Positions 35,438 to 44,797 of a DNA stretch of 64,000 bases are shown piece by piece (position 1 is the first letter of the stretch; the number at the start of each line of letters is the position of its first letter). The position numbers and the translations under genes were made by a program. Source of the DNA: Arthrobacter sp. V1I9 (GTDB lineage: Bacteria; Actinomycetota; Actinomycetes; Actinomycetales; Micrococcaceae); the NCBI RefSeq assembly GCF_030817075.1, contig NZ_JAUSYU010000001.1, positions 2,356,001 to 2,420,000 of the forward strand, in the 5' to 3' direction. The notes under the pieces were generated by a model. That model made no database searches. It had not been told where the DNA came from and saw only the letters and a program-made list of their open reading frames with translations.

Positions 35438-36127
35438 TCAGCCTTTTCTGAACACCGAAGTCATAAAGGGGGTGTACGCCGTGCCAGTACCGTTGGCGCC
35501 GACGCCCGCCCCCAGATTCCCCTCCCCCAAACCGCCTTCCCATGCGGCGCCGCCTGCATGGGTACGAAGTTCGGTCACATGCCTTAGGACGCCGCCGTCA
35601 GCGCGCAAGGTGTGGCGGGTCCATCCGGCGTTGCCGTGGCGTTCCATGCGCAGGACCCCTTCATGCCACTGACAACGGGCCGGTGCCTCCGGCGCCAGGC
35701 CCGCGCTGTCCACGTAATACCACAGAACGTCCTGGTGATCGGGATCCACGGTGAACATCCCGTGGCCTTCGAAATGCGTCCCGTCCGCCTCAACGTGGCG
35801 GTAGCTCTGCACCACGGCGAAGCCGCCCGCCACGCGCCTGTACGTCACCTCCGCATCAACGGTCCGCTCCGGCCCCCATGGACCAGCCGCAAGGTGGGTG
35901 CTGCCCCGCCAATGGCCGAGCAGGCCAGCCAGTGCTGGATGGTCGTGCAGCGGTTGGTCCTGTGTCCGCGGGCCCTGTGTCCGCGGGTCCTGTTCCGGGT
36001 GGTCGGATGACGGGGTGTCAAAGGCATGGCCGTCGTCGGCAAGTCCCTCATGGGCAGGAGGGGTGTGGGCAGGACCTTCGTTGCGGGGAGGCACAGGGCC
36101 CGCTCCGAATCCATCCACGCCTTCCAC
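35438..36127 (-). CDS. DUF1579-like protein
   Basis: 229 residues. From about residue 65 (ALAGLLGHWRGSTHL) to 190 it resembles DUF1579 and heme-nitrobindin-like beta-barrels: a GHWRG opening, FAVVQSYRHVEADGTHFEGHGMFTVDPDHQDVLWYYVDS, then LRMERHGNAGWTRHTL. The first 60 residues are polar and low in complexity, with a small duplication (DPRTQGPRTQD), and the last 30 are glycine-rich. The GTG start is uncertain. Function unknown; it is convergent with the HNH gene. Confidence 0.65.
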   Translation of the reverse strand: MEGVDGFGAGPVPPRNEGPAHTPPAHEGLADDGHAFDTPSSDHPEQDPRTQGPRTQDQPLHDHPALAGLLGHWRGSTHLAAGPWGPERTVDAEVTYRRVAGGFAVVQSYRHVEADGTHFEGHGMFTVDPDHQDVLWYYVDSAGLAPEAPARCQWHEGVLRMERHGNAGWTRHTLRADGGVLRHVTELRTHAGGAAWEGGLGEGNLGAGVGANGTGTAYTPFMTSVFRKG

Positions 36128-36216
36128 CCCTCACGAACCACACGCCAGCTAAACCCACAGAAATCCGACGTCGGTTGGCCTGATCCTACGCCCCCTGGCC
36201 AAGGCGAGGAGAGCCG

Positions 36217-37554
36217 TCAGAGACCGAACGTTTCGGTCTCCTCAAACGGTCCGACAACGGTCACAGTCCTTGGTGCGGCTGCAAGCTCCGCCGCAAGGTC
36301 CTGAACCTGCTCCGCCGTAACCGACTTGATCAGCCGCAGCGTCTCGTCGATGTCCTGGTACTCGCCGGAAACGAGTTCGGCACGGCCCAGCCGCGACATC
36401 CGCGATCCCGTATCCTCCAGCGCCAGAACGATTCCGCCGCCCAGTTGGCCCACAGCCTTGCGCAGCTCGTCCTCGGTGATTCCGTGCTCCGCGAGCTTGT
36501 CCAATTCCGCACCGAGCAATTCCAGGACCTGCCGAACCTTGGACGGCGTGCACCCCGCGTACATGCCGAAGTACCCGGCGTCGGCGTAGGAGGAGGCGAA
36601 CGAGTAGGTGGAATACACCAGGCCGCGCTTCTCGCGAATCTCCTGGAACAGGCGCGAGGACATGCCCCCGCCCAGCACGGCGTTCAGGACGCTCATGACG
36701 TAGCGCCGTTCGTCGGTAGCCACGATGGTGGGGCAGCCCATGATAATGTTCGCCTGCTCCACCGCGCGCTTGACCACGTGAAGTCCGGCGGTCCCCGTAA
36801 TCAGCGCCCGGTCAGTGGAACGCCTTTCCACCGGCGCTGCATCCGCCTTCAGCGACCAGCCCGCGGTCTCGAGGGCGTCCACCACAAGGTTGCAGACGAC
36901 GTCGTGCTCCAGGCCGCCTGCTGCCGTGATCACCAGCTCGTCGGGCCGGTAATACCGCTGGTAGTGCTCCCAGACGGAGTCGCGGGCCACCGCCTTAATG
37001 GCGTCCGGGGTGCCGCCGATGGGCCGGCCCAGTGGGTGGCTGCCCAGCACGGCTGAGACAAAGTGTTCGTGGGCGACGTCGGTGGGGTCATCGCTGTCCA
37101 TGGCGATTTCCTCGAGGATAACGTCCCGTTCCTGTTCCATCTCCGTCGGGTCGAGAACGGCTCCGGTAATCATGTCGGCGATGACGTCGATGGCCATCGG
37201 CAGGTCCGAATCCAGGACCCGTGCAAAGTAGCATGTGCTTTCCTTGGCCGTGGCCGCGTTTGACTCACCGCCCACCTCGTCGAAGGCCGAAGCGATTTCC
37301 AGCGCTGTACGGCGCTTGGTTCCCTTGAACAGGAGGTGCTCCAGGAAATGGGTGGAACCGTGCTGTCCCGGGGCCTCGTCGCGGGAGCCGACGCCAACCC
37401 AGAAACCAATGGTTGCCGACCGCTGTCCCGGCATTGCCTCGGTCAGCACCCGTACTCCCCCGGGCAGCACCGAACGCCGGACCTCGGAGCCGCCGTCGGA
37501 GCCGTGGAACCAGGGTGTCGCCGCGGTGGTTCTGCTCAAGCGGCAGGGGTACAA
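36217..37554 (-). CDS. M16 family zinc peptidase, start region disturbed
   Basis: 445 residues in the open frame. The inverted zinc motif is His69, Glu72, His73 in STHFLEHLLFKG, with the later ligand region ESNAATAKESTCY; the inactive-half signature GGGMSSRLFQEIREKRGLVYS follows. It resembles processing-peptidase-like proteins next to pnp in actinobacteria. No good start exists in this frame (TTG 37554 is used). The ATG at 37561, with AAAGG 5 nt upstream, is in another frame; a single base insertion near 37507-37513 would explain this. Confidence 0.8.
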   Translation of the reverse strand: MYPCRLSRTTAATPWFHGSDGGSEVRRSVLPGGVRVLTEAMPGQRSATIGFWVGVGSRDEAPGQHGSTHFLEHLLFKGTKRRTALEIASAFDEVGGESNAATAKESTCYFARVLDSDLPMAIDVIADMITGAVLDPTEMEQERDVILEEIAMDSDDPTDVAHEHFVSAVLGSHPLGRPIGGTPDAIKAVARDSVWEHYQRYYRPDELVITAAGGLEHDVVCNLVVDALETAGWSLKADAAPVERRSTDRALITGTAGLHVVKRAVEQANIIMGCPTIVATDERRYVMSVLNAVLGGGMSSRLFQEIREKRGLVYSTYSFASSYADAGYFGMYAGCTPSKVRQVLELLGAELDKLAEHGITEDELRKAVGQLGGGIVLALEDTGSRMSRLGRAELVSGEYQDIDETLRLIKSVTAEQVQDLAAELAAAPRTVTVVGPFEETETFGL

Positions 37555-37578
37555 CAGTCATTGAGGCCTTTCAAAAGG

Positions 37579-37599
37579 GGCAGCCGGGATCTGGCTGCC
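37579..37599 (-). terminator. Hairpin before the M16 start
   Basis: GGCAGCC and GGCTGCC with a 7-nt loop, followed on the minus strand by CCCCTTTTGAAAGG and the ATG at 37561. Read leftward it points into the M16 gene, so it lies before that gene, not after pnp; it could be an attenuator or a structure hiding the Shine-Dalgarno. Confidence 0.45.
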
Positions 37600-37610
37600 A
37601 TCGTAACAGC

Positions 37611-37643
37611 GGCGGGGCCGGTGGATCATCCACCGGCCCCGCC
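37611..37643. terminator. Strong hairpin after pnp
   Basis: A near-perfect palindrome with 16-nt arms (GGCGGGGCCGGTGGAT and its complement) around one central base, 33-65 nt after the pnp stop. No T run. It probably ends or protects the pnp mRNA. Confidence 0.65.
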
Positions 37644-37675
37644 GATTCATGCTTGTGTTCCGGAAACCGGAGCTG

Positions 37676-39943
37676 CTAGATGTCAGCGCCTTCAGCAGGT
37701 TCCGTGGTGTGGGCGCGCTCGGTCTCAACCTCGGCGCCTTCTTCCTCGGCAACTACCGGGGCGAGCGAGAGCTTTCCACGGTCGTCGATCTTGGTGATTT
37801 CCACCTGGACCTTCTGGCCCACCGAGACCACGTCATCCACGTTGTCCACGCGCTTGCCGTTGGCCAGCTTGCGGAGCTCGGAGATGTGCAGGAGGCCGTC
37901 CTTGCCCGGGGTCAGCGACACGAACGCACCGAAGGTGGTGGTCTTGACGACCGTACCCAGGTAACGCTCGCCGATTTCCGGGACCTGCGGGTTGGCGATG
38001 GCGTTGATGGCGGACCGTGCTGCGTCTGCAGACGGGCCGTCGGTGGCGCCAATGTAGACCGTGCCGTCGTCCTCGATGGAGATGTCGGCGCCGGTGTCTT
38101 CCTGGATCTGGTTGATCATCTTGCCCTTGGGGCCAATGACTTCGCCGATCTTGTCCACGGGGATCTTCACGGCGATGACGCGCGGTGCGAACTCGGAGAG
38201 CTCGTCTGGGGTGTCGATGGCCGAGTCGATGACCTCGAGGATGTGCAGGCGTGCTTCGCGGGCCTGCTTGAGGGCTGCTGCCAGGACCGAGGCGGGGATA
38301 CCGTCAAGCTTGGTGTCCAGCTGGATGGCCGTGACGAACTCGGAGGTTCCGGCAACCTTGAAGTCCATGTCACCGAAGGCATCTTCGGCGCCGAGAATGT
38401 CGGTCAGTGCCGCGTAGCGCGTCTGGCCGTCAACCTGGTCGGAGACCAGGCCCATGGCGATACCGGCGACGGCGGCCTTCAGGGGCACACCGGCGTTCAG
38501 CATCGACAGGGTGGAGGCGCAGACAGAACCCATCGACGTCGAACCGTTGGAGCTGAGAGCCTCAGACACCTGGCGGATGGCGTACGGGAATTCCTCACGG
38601 GACGGCAGGACCGGCACGAGTGCGCGCTCAGCAAGGGCGCCGTGGCCAATTTCGCGGCGCTTGGGCGAGCCCACGCGTCCGGTCTCACCGGTGGAGTACG
38701 GCGGGAAGTTGTAGTTGTGCATGTACCGCTTGGTCTTCACCGGGGACAGCGAGTCGATCTGCTGTTCCATCTTCAGCATGTTCAACGTGGTGACACCCAT
38801 GATCTGGGTTTCGCCGCGCTCGAAGATGGCCGAACCGTGAACGCGGGGCAGAACCTCGACCTCGGCGGTGAGCTGGCGGATGTCCGTCAGGCCACGGCCG
38901 TCGATGCGGATCTGGTCCTTGAGGATGCGCTGGCGCACAACCTGCTTGGTGACCGAGCGGAACGCTGCAGACAGCTCCTTCTCGCGGCCTTCGAACTGGG
39001 CGCTCAGGGACAGCGAAGCGGTAACTTCGTCCTTCAGCGCGTCCGAAGCGTCGTTGCGCTCCGTCTTGTCCGCGATCTGGAAGATAGCGGCCAGCTTGTC
39101 AGCGGCAGCAGACTCGACGGCTGAGTAGACATCGTCCTCGTAATCGAGGAATACCGGGAACTCCACAGTCGGCTTGGCAGCGCGTGCAGCCAGGTCGGCC
39201 TGGGCGTCGCACAGTGCCTTGATAAACGGCTTGGCAGCCTCAAGGCCCTCGGAGACAACCTCTTCAGTGGGGGCGGTAGCGCCCTGTTCCTTGATGAGGT
39301 TCCAGGAGTTGTCGGTAGCTTCGGCTTCAACCATCATGATGGCGACGTCGTCACCGGCAACACGGCCGGCCACCACCATGTTGAAGACGGAGTTTTCCAG
39401 CTGCGAGTGCTTGGGGAAAGCAACCCACTGTGATCCGTTTTCGTCAGCAACCAGGGCAACGCGAACACCGCCGATGGGGCCGGAGAACGGCAGGCCGGAA
39501 AGCTGGGTGGACATGGAGGAGGCGTTAATGGCCACCACGTCGTAGAGCTCGTCAGGGTTGATGGCCAGGACGGTCACCACGATCTGGACCTCGTTGCGCA
39601 GGCCCTTCACGAAGGCGGGGCGCAGCGGGCGGTCCATCAGGCGGCAGGCCAGGATGGCTTCGGTGGACGGGCGTCCTTCGCGGCGGAAGAACGAGCCCGG
39701 GATACGGCCGGCAGCGTACATACGCTCTTCGACGTCGACCGTCAGCGGGAAGAAGTCAAAGCCTTCACGCGGGTGCTTGCCGGCCGTAGTGGCGGACAGC
39801 AGGGCGGTGTCATCGTCGATGTACACCATCGCCGCACCGGCTGCCTGCTTGGCAAGGCGGCCGGTTTCGAAGCGGATTACACGCTTGCCAAAACGGCCAT
39901 TGTCAATGACTGCTTCTGAGAACTGGATTTCGGGACCCTCCAA
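37676..39943 (-). CDS. pnp: Polyribonucleotide nucleotidyltransferase
   Basis: 755 residues: two RNase PH-like domains separated by a helical domain, then KH ([24 protein letters not shown]) and S1 ([20 protein letters not shown]) domains. It degrades RNA 3'-5' with phosphate and can make guanosine tetraphosphate or polymer tails in actinobacteria. The start is the TTG at 39943 ([12 protein letters not shown]): GGAGGTGA lies 3 nt upstream of it, with GGAGG at the ideal distance. rpsO lies upstream on the same strand. Confidence 0.96.
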   Translation of the reverse strand: MEGPEIQFSEAVIDNGRFGKRVIRFETGRLAKQAAGAAMVYIDDDTALLSATTAGKHPREGFDFFPLTVDVEERMYAAGRIPGSFFRREGRPSTEAILACRLMDRPLRPAFVKGLRNEVQIVVTVLAINPDELYDVVAINASSMSTQLSGLPFSGPIGGVRVALVADENGSQWVAFPKHSQLENSVFNMVVAGRVAGDDVAIMMVEAEATDNSWNLIKEQGATAPTEEVVSEGLEAAKPFIKALCDAQADLAARAAKPTVEFPVFLDYEDDVYSAVESAAADKLAAIFQIADKTERNDASDALKDEVTASLSLSAQFEGREKELSAAFRSVTKQVVRQRILKDQIRIDGRGLTDIRQLTAEVEVLPRVHGSAIFERGETQIMGVTTLNMLKMEQQIDSLSPVKTKRYMHNYNFPPYSTGETGRVGSPKRREIGHGALAERALVPVLPSREEFPYAIRQVSEALSSNGSTSMGSVCASTLSMLNAGVPLKAAVAGIAMGLVSDQVDGQTRYAALTDILGAEDAFGDMDFKVAGTSEFVTAIQLDTKLDGIPASVLAAALKQAREARLHILEVIDSAIDTPDELSEFAPRVIAVKIPVDKIGEVIGPKGKMINQIQEDTGADISIEDDGTVYIGATDGPSADAARSAINAIANPQVPEIGERYLGTVVKTTTFGAFVSLTPGKDGLLHISELRKLANGKRVDNVDDVVSVGQKVQVEITKIDDRGKLSLAPVVAEEEGAEVETERAHTTEPAEGADI

Positions 39944-40044
39944 GAGAGTCACCTCCGTTTCTTTCTTACGGAAGTCCAGCCGCATCAACCCAGGCCAGCA
40001 TCTGTCTACTGGCCCTGCACCCGGTCGTCGATCGAGACCCACGG

Positions 40045-40077
40045 GCCGGGGCTTCAGTCAACGAAGCCGTTCCCGGG
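40045..40077 (-). other. Hairpin in the rpsO-pnp gap
   Basis: CCGGGGCTTC and GAAGCCGTTCCCGG pair around a 7-nt loop, about 100 nt before the pnp start. In enterobacteria a structure here is cut by RNase III and mediates pnp autoregulation; whether this one does so is unknown. Confidence 0.45.
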
Positions 40078-40144
40078 GATCACTACCGAGGACCGCGAAT
40101 GCGTGATGCGGTTGATCCTCCTGTTTAATTTTTTAGGTGAAGGA

Positions 40145-40175
40145 GGCGGCCCATCCCGTGCGGGAACGGGCCGCC
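40145..40175. terminator. Hairpin after rpsO
   Basis: GGCGGCCC pairs with GGGCCGCC, and inside it CCCG with CGGG around TG. It starts 12 nt after the rpsO stop. A weak T-rich tract (TCCTTCACC) follows on the minus strand. Confidence 0.65.
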
Positions 40176-40186
40176 CCTAAGTCCGA

Positions 40187-40456
40187 CTAGCGGCGCAGGC
40201 CGAGGCGCTCGATGAGCGCACGGTAGCGGGCGATGTCGGTCTTCTTGAGGTAGCTCAGCATGCGCTTGCGACGACCAACCATGGCCAGCAGACCGCGCTG
40301 GGTGTGGTAATCGTGCTTGTGCTCCTTCATGTGCTCAGTCAGATCCTTGATCCGCTGGGTAAGGACAGCAACCTGAACCTCGGGTGAACCGGTGTCGCCT
40401 TCTCCGGTTGCGTATTCCTTGATGATGGACTGCTTTACAGCGGCTTCAAGTGCCAC
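40187..40456 (-). CDS. rpsO: 30S ribosomal protein S15
   Basis: 89 residues, the standard length, [36 protein letters not shown] to [11 protein letters not shown]. It binds 16S rRNA early in small-subunit assembly. AGGAG lies 5 nt before the GTG. A promoter about 140 nt upstream and a hairpin in the leader suggest a regulated leader. pnp follows, the widespread rpsO-pnp order. Confidence 0.98.
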   Translation of the reverse strand: MALEAAVKQSIIKEYATGEGDTGSPEVQVAVLTQRIKDLTEHMKEHKHDYHTQRGLLAMVGRRKRMLSYLKKTDIARYRALIERLGLRR

Positions 40457-40526
40457 GATAACTCCTAGGGATGTGCCGTGAGGGCCCAGGTCAGTAAATC
40501 ACTGCCGGGTCTGCCGCCGCGGCTGG

Positions 40527-40541
40527 TCCGGGAAACCCGGA
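40527..40541 (-). other. Hairpin in the rpsO leader
   Basis: TCCGGG-AAA-CCCGGA, a perfect 6-bp stem with a 3-nt loop, 70 nt before rpsO. S15 represses its own translation through leader structures in several bacterial groups; this could be part of such a site. Confidence 0.4.
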
Positions 40542-40597
40542 CAGTGCCACACACAACAGGAACCAGCCGCCACGGACTGCAGCCGGATCCATCCCTC

Positions 40598-40627
40598 AGT
40601 TTACCGGCCCCCGCCCAATCTTGTCGA
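40598..40627 (-). promoter_or_regulatory. rpsO promoter
   Basis: Minus strand TCGACA (40622-40627), 18 nt, TAAACT (40598-40603). Predicted start of transcription is near 40591, giving a leader of about 135 nt. Confidence 0.6.
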
Positions 40628-40684
40628 AACAGACCCCACCGGCCAGCCGCGTCACCAACCTCCCAGGTCAATACAGCTAGTCCG

Positions 40685-41953
40685 TTAGTGCGCCAGCTGC
40701 TCCCGGATTGCCGCCATGCCCTGCAGGACCTCCGCGAAGCTGGTGCTCAGCGGCGAGAGTCCCACCCGGATGCCGTGCGGGGCGCGGAAGTCCGGGATGA
40801 CGTCCTCGTCCCAGAGCGACGCGACGTTCTCTTTGGTGAAACCGGGGTGGTCCAGGGTGATGTGGCTGCCCCGCTCCCCCGGCTCCCGCGGCGAGGCAAG
40901 TTCCACGCCCAGGGGTGCCAGCCAGGCTTCGAAGACCTCGACGGCAAAGGCGGTCAGCTTCACCGACTTCTCCCGGATGGCGGCCATAGTGGCTTCCTCG
41001 ATAAGGTCGAGCGTGCCCCGCATGGCCAGCATCCCGAAGATCGCCGGGGTGCCGCTGAGGAATCCCCGGATACCCGCGGCCGGCTGGTAGCCGGGGCCCA
41101 TCTCGAAAGCGTCCTTGCGGCCCATCCACCCCCAGATCGGCTGGTTGAGCGAGGGGAGGTGGCGCTGGTTGACGTAGGCGAAGGCGGGCGATCCCGGCCC
41201 GCCGTTGAGGTACTTGTAGGTGCAGCCGGCAGCAAAGTCCACGCCCGCACTGTCCAGGCCGATCTCGACTGAACCGGCAGAATGGCAAAGGTCCCACACC
41301 ACCAGCGCGCCGGCGTCGTGCACTGCTGCAGTGATGCCCGGCAGATCCGCCAGATGGCCGGAACGGTAGGCGATGTGGCTCAGGAGTACGACGGCGGTGC
41401 GCGGCCCGGCAGTTTCGCGCACCTGGTCCACGGTCACCCCCGCGTTGGGGTCCGCTTCGATCCAGCGGAGTGTCAGGCCTTCCTCGAGGGCGATGCCCTC
41501 CACGAGGTAGCGGTCCGTGGGGAAGTTTTCGGTATCAAGGACCAGTTCGTTGCGGTCGGGGTCGGCCACGGCCGCGAGGGCAGCGCGGATCAGCTTGTAC
41601 AGCACCACGGTGGTGGAGTCAGCGATGATTGTTTGTCCGGGTGCGGCGCCGAGCACGGCGCGGCCCAGCTGGTCGCCGATGGACTGGGGCAGCTCCAGCC
41701 ACTCCTCGTCCCATCCCCGGATCAGGCGTCCGCCCCAGCCGTCCCGGATGAACGCGCCGATGTCCTCTGCGGTGCGCTGGAGCGGGCGGCCCAGTGAGTT
41801 GCCGTCGAGGTAGGACAGGGGTGTATCGGTGCCGATGAACTGAGTGCGGTAACGCGCCAGCGGATCCTGCCGGTCCAGTTCGGCGGCGCGCTGCTGCAGG
41901 GCCGCTTCCTTGTCGTCGGAGTTTCCCACGGTTAGTTGCTCCTGTGTTGTCAC
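40685..41953 (-). CDS. kynU: Kynureninase
   Basis: 422 residues of fold-type I PLP enzyme. Schiff-base Lys247 lies in GCTYKYLNGGPGS; LDGNSLGRP, GWDEEWLELP, DSTTVVLYK and LSHIAYRSGHLADL are kynureninase motifs. It splits kynurenine into anthranilate and alanine. The GTG overlaps the kynA stop as GTGA. An arylformamidase gene (kynB) is not adjacent. Confidence 0.94.
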   Translation of the reverse strand: MTTQEQLTVGNSDDKEAALQQRAAELDRQDPLARYRTQFIGTDTPLSYLDGNSLGRPLQRTAEDIGAFIRDGWGGRLIRGWDEEWLELPQSIGDQLGRAVLGAAPGQTIIADSTTVVLYKLIRAALAAVADPDRNELVLDTENFPTDRYLVEGIALEEGLTLRWIEADPNAGVTVDQVRETAGPRTAVVLLSHIAYRSGHLADLPGITAAVHDAGALVVWDLCHSAGSVEIGLDSAGVDFAAGCTYKYLNGGPGSPAFAYVNQRHLPSLNQPIWGWMGRKDAFEMGPGYQPAAGIRGFLSGTPAIFGMLAMRGTLDLIEEATMAAIREKSVKLTAFAVEVFEAWLAPLGVELASPREPGERGSHITLDHPGFTKENVASLWDEDVIPDFRAPHGIRVGLSPLSTSFAEVLQGMAAIREQLAH

Positions 41954-42804
41954 TGGCCGATCTCCGTCCGGACGGCGAACAGTTCCGGGAAAAAGGTCAA
42001 TTCGAGGGCTTTCTGCAGGAATGCTGCGCCGCTCGAGCCGCCGGTTCCCGTCTTCATGCCAATGGTCCGCTGCACAGTGCGCAGGTGGCGGAAGCGCCAT
42101 AACTGGAAGTTGTCCTCAAGATCCACCAGCTCCTCGCAGGCCTCGTAGGCGCCCCAGTTGTCCGCGGCGTTCTCGTAGATGTGCTTGAAGAGCGGCACCA
42201 GTTCGGGCGTGAACTCGTGGGCCTGGGTGACGTCCCGCTCGAGCACACCCCGGGGCACAGCAAACCCCTGGCGGGCGAGGTAGGCCAGGAATTCGTCATA
42301 GATGCTGGGCGCGTGAAGCAACTCATCCAGCATGGCGTGGGCTTCCGGATCCGAGTTGAACACCGGAAGCATCTTGTGGTTCTTGTTGCCCAGAATGAAC
42401 TCAACGGCCCGGTACTGGCTTGACTGGAAGCCGGAGGAATTGCCCAGGAAGCCGCGGAACTGCGAATACTCTGTGGGAGTCAGCGTGGCCAGCACCGACC
42501 ACTGCTCGGTGAGGGTTTTCTGGATGTGCTTGACGCGGGCAATGCCTTTGAGCGCGGAACCGAGGTCGTCCGCACGGAGCCAGGCAGCAGTGCTCCGCAG
42601 CTCGTGCAGCACCAGCTTGAGCCACAGCTCAGTGGTCTGGTGTTGGATGATGAAAAGCATCTCATCGTGATGCTGCGGCTGGCTGACCGGCTGCTGCGCA
42701 CTAAGCAGTGTTGGCAGTTGCAGGTACGAGGCGTAGCTCATCCTCGAGCTGAAATCGCGGACAATGCCTTCGTCCAGTTTTCTGGTGTTCTTCTCAACAG
42801 ACAC
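41950..42804 (-). CDS. kynA: Tryptophan 2,3-dioxygenase
   Basis: 284 residues, all helical, with LSAQQPVSQPQHHDEMLFIIQHQTTELW, SGFQSSQYRAVEFILGNKN and the late RFRHLRTVQRTIGMKTGTGGSSG that binds heme and tryptophan. It opens the indole ring of tryptophan to N-formylkynurenine. AAAGG lies 7 nt before the GTG. It forms a two-gene operon with kynU. Confidence 0.95.
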   Translation of the reverse strand: MSVEKNTRKLDEGIVRDFSSRMSYASYLQLPTLLSAQQPVSQPQHHDEMLFIIQHQTTELWLKLVLHELRSTAAWLRADDLGSALKGIARVKHIQKTLTEQWSVLATLTPTEYSQFRGFLGNSSGFQSSQYRAVEFILGNKNHKMLPVFNSDPEAHAMLDELLHAPSIYDEFLAYLARQGFAVPRGVLERDVTQAHEFTPELVPLFKHIYENAADNWGAYEACEELVDLEDNFQLWRFRHLRTVQRTIGMKTGTGGSSGAAFLQKALELTFFPELFAVRTEIGQ

Positions 42805-42846
42805 GCAACTGCCTTTCCCTGGGGCGCGCTTACCCTGTAGGAGGTT

Positions 42847-43830
42847 TCAGCGCCTGGCGAGGAGGTGGTGCGCCTGGACCACATCCAGGCGCATCTGGTC
42901 CACCAGCGCCTCAGGCCCACGGTATGCCACCATCCCCCTCAGCCGGGCCACGAATTCAACAACTACTGTCTGGCCGTACAGATCGAAGTCCTCCACCGCT
43001 TCGTGTGGCCGGTCGATGACATGCGCTTCGACCTGCCGGCTGACGCCGTCGAACGTGGGATTCGACCCCACGGAAATGGCGGCAGGCCAGCGCGTCCCGG
43101 CCTGGTCCACCAGCCAGCCGGCATAGATGCCGTCAGCCGGGATGAGTCCGCTGGCGTTACTGGCGAGATTGGCCGTGGGGAATCCGAGCGCACGGCCGCG
43201 GGCGGCACCATGCACAACTTCACCGCGCATCCGGTGCGACCGGCCCAGCACAGCCGCGGCGGTGGCGACGTCCCCTTCCTGCAGGGCCTCACGCACCCAG
43301 GTGGAGGAGCAGCGGCGGTCTGTGCCGTCGGCGTCATGCAGGGGGTAGCCCTCCGAGCCGAACTCGCTGATCACCTGGACCTCGAACCCGAACTTCCCGC
43401 CGAGCGCCTTCATGGTGTCCAGGTCGCCGGAGTTGCCGCGGCCGAACCGGGCGTCATGGCCGATCACCACGTGGCTGGCGCGCAGGCGGTCCACCAGGAA
43501 CTGCTCCACGAACTCTTCTGCAGTGAGGCTGGCGAGGTCCAGGGAGTACTTCATCACCAGGATGGCGTCCAGGCCCAACTCCCCCAGCGCCTCCAGTTTG
43601 TCCTGGAGCCCCATGATCAGCTCAGGCGCGGATTCGGGGCGGTGGACCAGGGCGGGGTGGGGGTCGAAAGTGACGGCCACGGACTTGGCCCGGTTGAGCC
43701 GTGCGGTGCGGATCAACTGGGACAGCACCTGCTGATGGCCGCGGTGAACTCCGTCGAAATTCCCAAAGGTGACAACAGATGGGCCGAAGTCCGCCGGGAC
43801 CTCGGACGGATCGTTCCAGATGTAGACCAT
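42847..43830 (-). CDS. ribF: Bifunctional riboflavin kinase / FAD synthetase
   Basis: 327 residues. The N-terminal nucleotidyltransferase part has TFGNFDGVHRGHQQVL, VTFDPHP and VIGHDARFGRGNSGD; the C-terminal kinase part has RGRALGFPTANL, YAGWLVD and SVGSNPTF. It makes FMN and FAD from riboflavin. ATG at 43830 is chosen over GTG 43833. In many genomes ribF follows truB; here two small membrane-protein genes lie between. Confidence 0.94.
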   Translation of the reverse strand: MVYIWNDPSEVPADFGPSVVTFGNFDGVHRGHQQVLSQLIRTARLNRAKSVAVTFDPHPALVHRPESAPELIMGLQDKLEALGELGLDAILVMKYSLDLASLTAEEFVEQFLVDRLRASHVVIGHDARFGRGNSGDLDTMKALGGKFGFEVQVISEFGSEGYPLHDADGTDRRCSSTWVREALQEGDVATAAAVLGRSHRMRGEVVHGAARGRALGFPTANLASNASGLIPADGIYAGWLVDQAGTRWPAAISVGSNPTFDGVSRQVEAHVIDRPHEAVEDFDLYGQTVVVEFVARLRGMVAYRGPEALVDQMRLDVVQAHHLLARR

Positions 43831-43966
43831 CACCCTCGCCTTTTACTGCGTGCACATATTAACGCTCCGGACCCTGACGGCCGCGGAACTCTCTAAAGAT
43901 TACCTGTATTCACGCAGCGCACCTTGCCAGTCGGCGCGGGACGCCAACCGCCCCGGCGGAACGATG

Positions 43967-44440
43967 TCAGGACGCGCGGGACGGCCGCCGCCGGTACAGC
44001 CACCCCAAACCCAGGATGGGCAGCAGCAACGGAATGAATCCGTAGCCCCGGCCAAACAGGGACCACACCGTCTCATGCGGGAACTGGACGGAATCGAAGA
44101 CACTCAGGGCGCCAACCACCAGCACGCCAACCAGTTCCACCAGGACGGCTGCGACGGACACTTTGAACCATGTGCTGCCGGCCCGGGCAAGGGAGATCGT
44201 GGCAATGACGTACACCAGCGCGGCGAACGCGGACAGCAGATAGGCGAGCGGCGCCTCGGCAAACTTAGTGAGGATCTGGTACCCGGCGCGGGCCGAGGCA
44301 GAGATGGCGAAGACCGCATAAACGGCGATCAGCAGGCGTCCCGGCCCGGTGTTGCGCGTGTTCCCGGCCCCGGTTCCGCTCGCGGCGGCGTCCTGGGCGG
44401 TTCCGGAGTGCTGGTCTTTCACGTTACGTGCTTCTTCCAC
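43967..44440 (-). CDS. Four-helix membrane protein
   Basis: 157 residues. A polar N-terminus of about 33 residues is followed by four hydrophobic segments (about 36-56, 66-86, 94-113, 131-148) and a basic end RRRPSRAS. I do not recognise the family. The GTG start lies 1 nt after the stop of the preceding membrane-protein gene, so the two are coupled and may act together. Both follow truB. Confidence 0.7.
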   Translation of the reverse strand: MEEARNVKDQHSGTAQDAAASGTGAGNTRNTGPGRLLIAVYAVFAISASARAGYQILTKFAEAPLAYLLSAFAALVYVIATISLARAGSTWFKVSVAAVLVELVGVLVVGALSVFDSVQFPHETVWSLFGRGYGFIPLLLPILGLGWLYRRRPSRAS

Positions 44441-44441
44441 T

Positions 44442-44795
44442 TCAGTACCAGATCTGATTCATTCGGGCGGCCATCACCAGGGCGGTAACCCCGACGGCGG
44501 CCAGGACAAAGTTGCTCCACCGGGTACGTTCCAGAATGGACCAGTAGACGGCGGCGGGCGGCAGGAGCATCGCCGTGGCTAGATAGCCCCAGAACTCCCA
44601 AGCCTCCCCCGCGATGGGCTCACCCGCGATAACGCGCACGATGGATCCCACCAGGTACACCAGCAGGGCCACCTCGACGGCGGCGACCGAGAGGATGGTG
44701 ACGTCGTTAGGTGCTTTTTTCAGGATGCCGGCCAGCAGGCACACTCCGCTGGACAGGAGCCCCACCACCAGGATGATGTAAAAATACGCGTCCAC
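44442..44795 (-). CDS. Four-helix membrane protein
   Basis: 117 residues with four hydrophobic segments (about 4-24, 33-57, 66-86, 92-110) and very short loops; ILERTRWSN is the longest polar stretch. The GTG start is 2 nt after the truB stop. Function unknown. The following gene encodes a similar-sized membrane protein, and the pair is probably cotranscribed with truB. Confidence 0.7.
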   Translation of the reverse strand: MDAYFYIILVVGLLSSGVCLLAGILKKAPNDVTILSVAAVEVALLVYLVGSIVRVIAGEPIAGEAWEFWGYLATAMLLPPAAVYWSILERTRWSNFVLAAVGVTALVMAARMNQIWY

Positions 44796-44797
44796 CC

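Noticed and set aside
37649..39124. 491-codon plus-strand frame opposite pnp
   Set aside because: It mirrors pnp, whose domains are certain; long antisense frames are a side effect of high GC.
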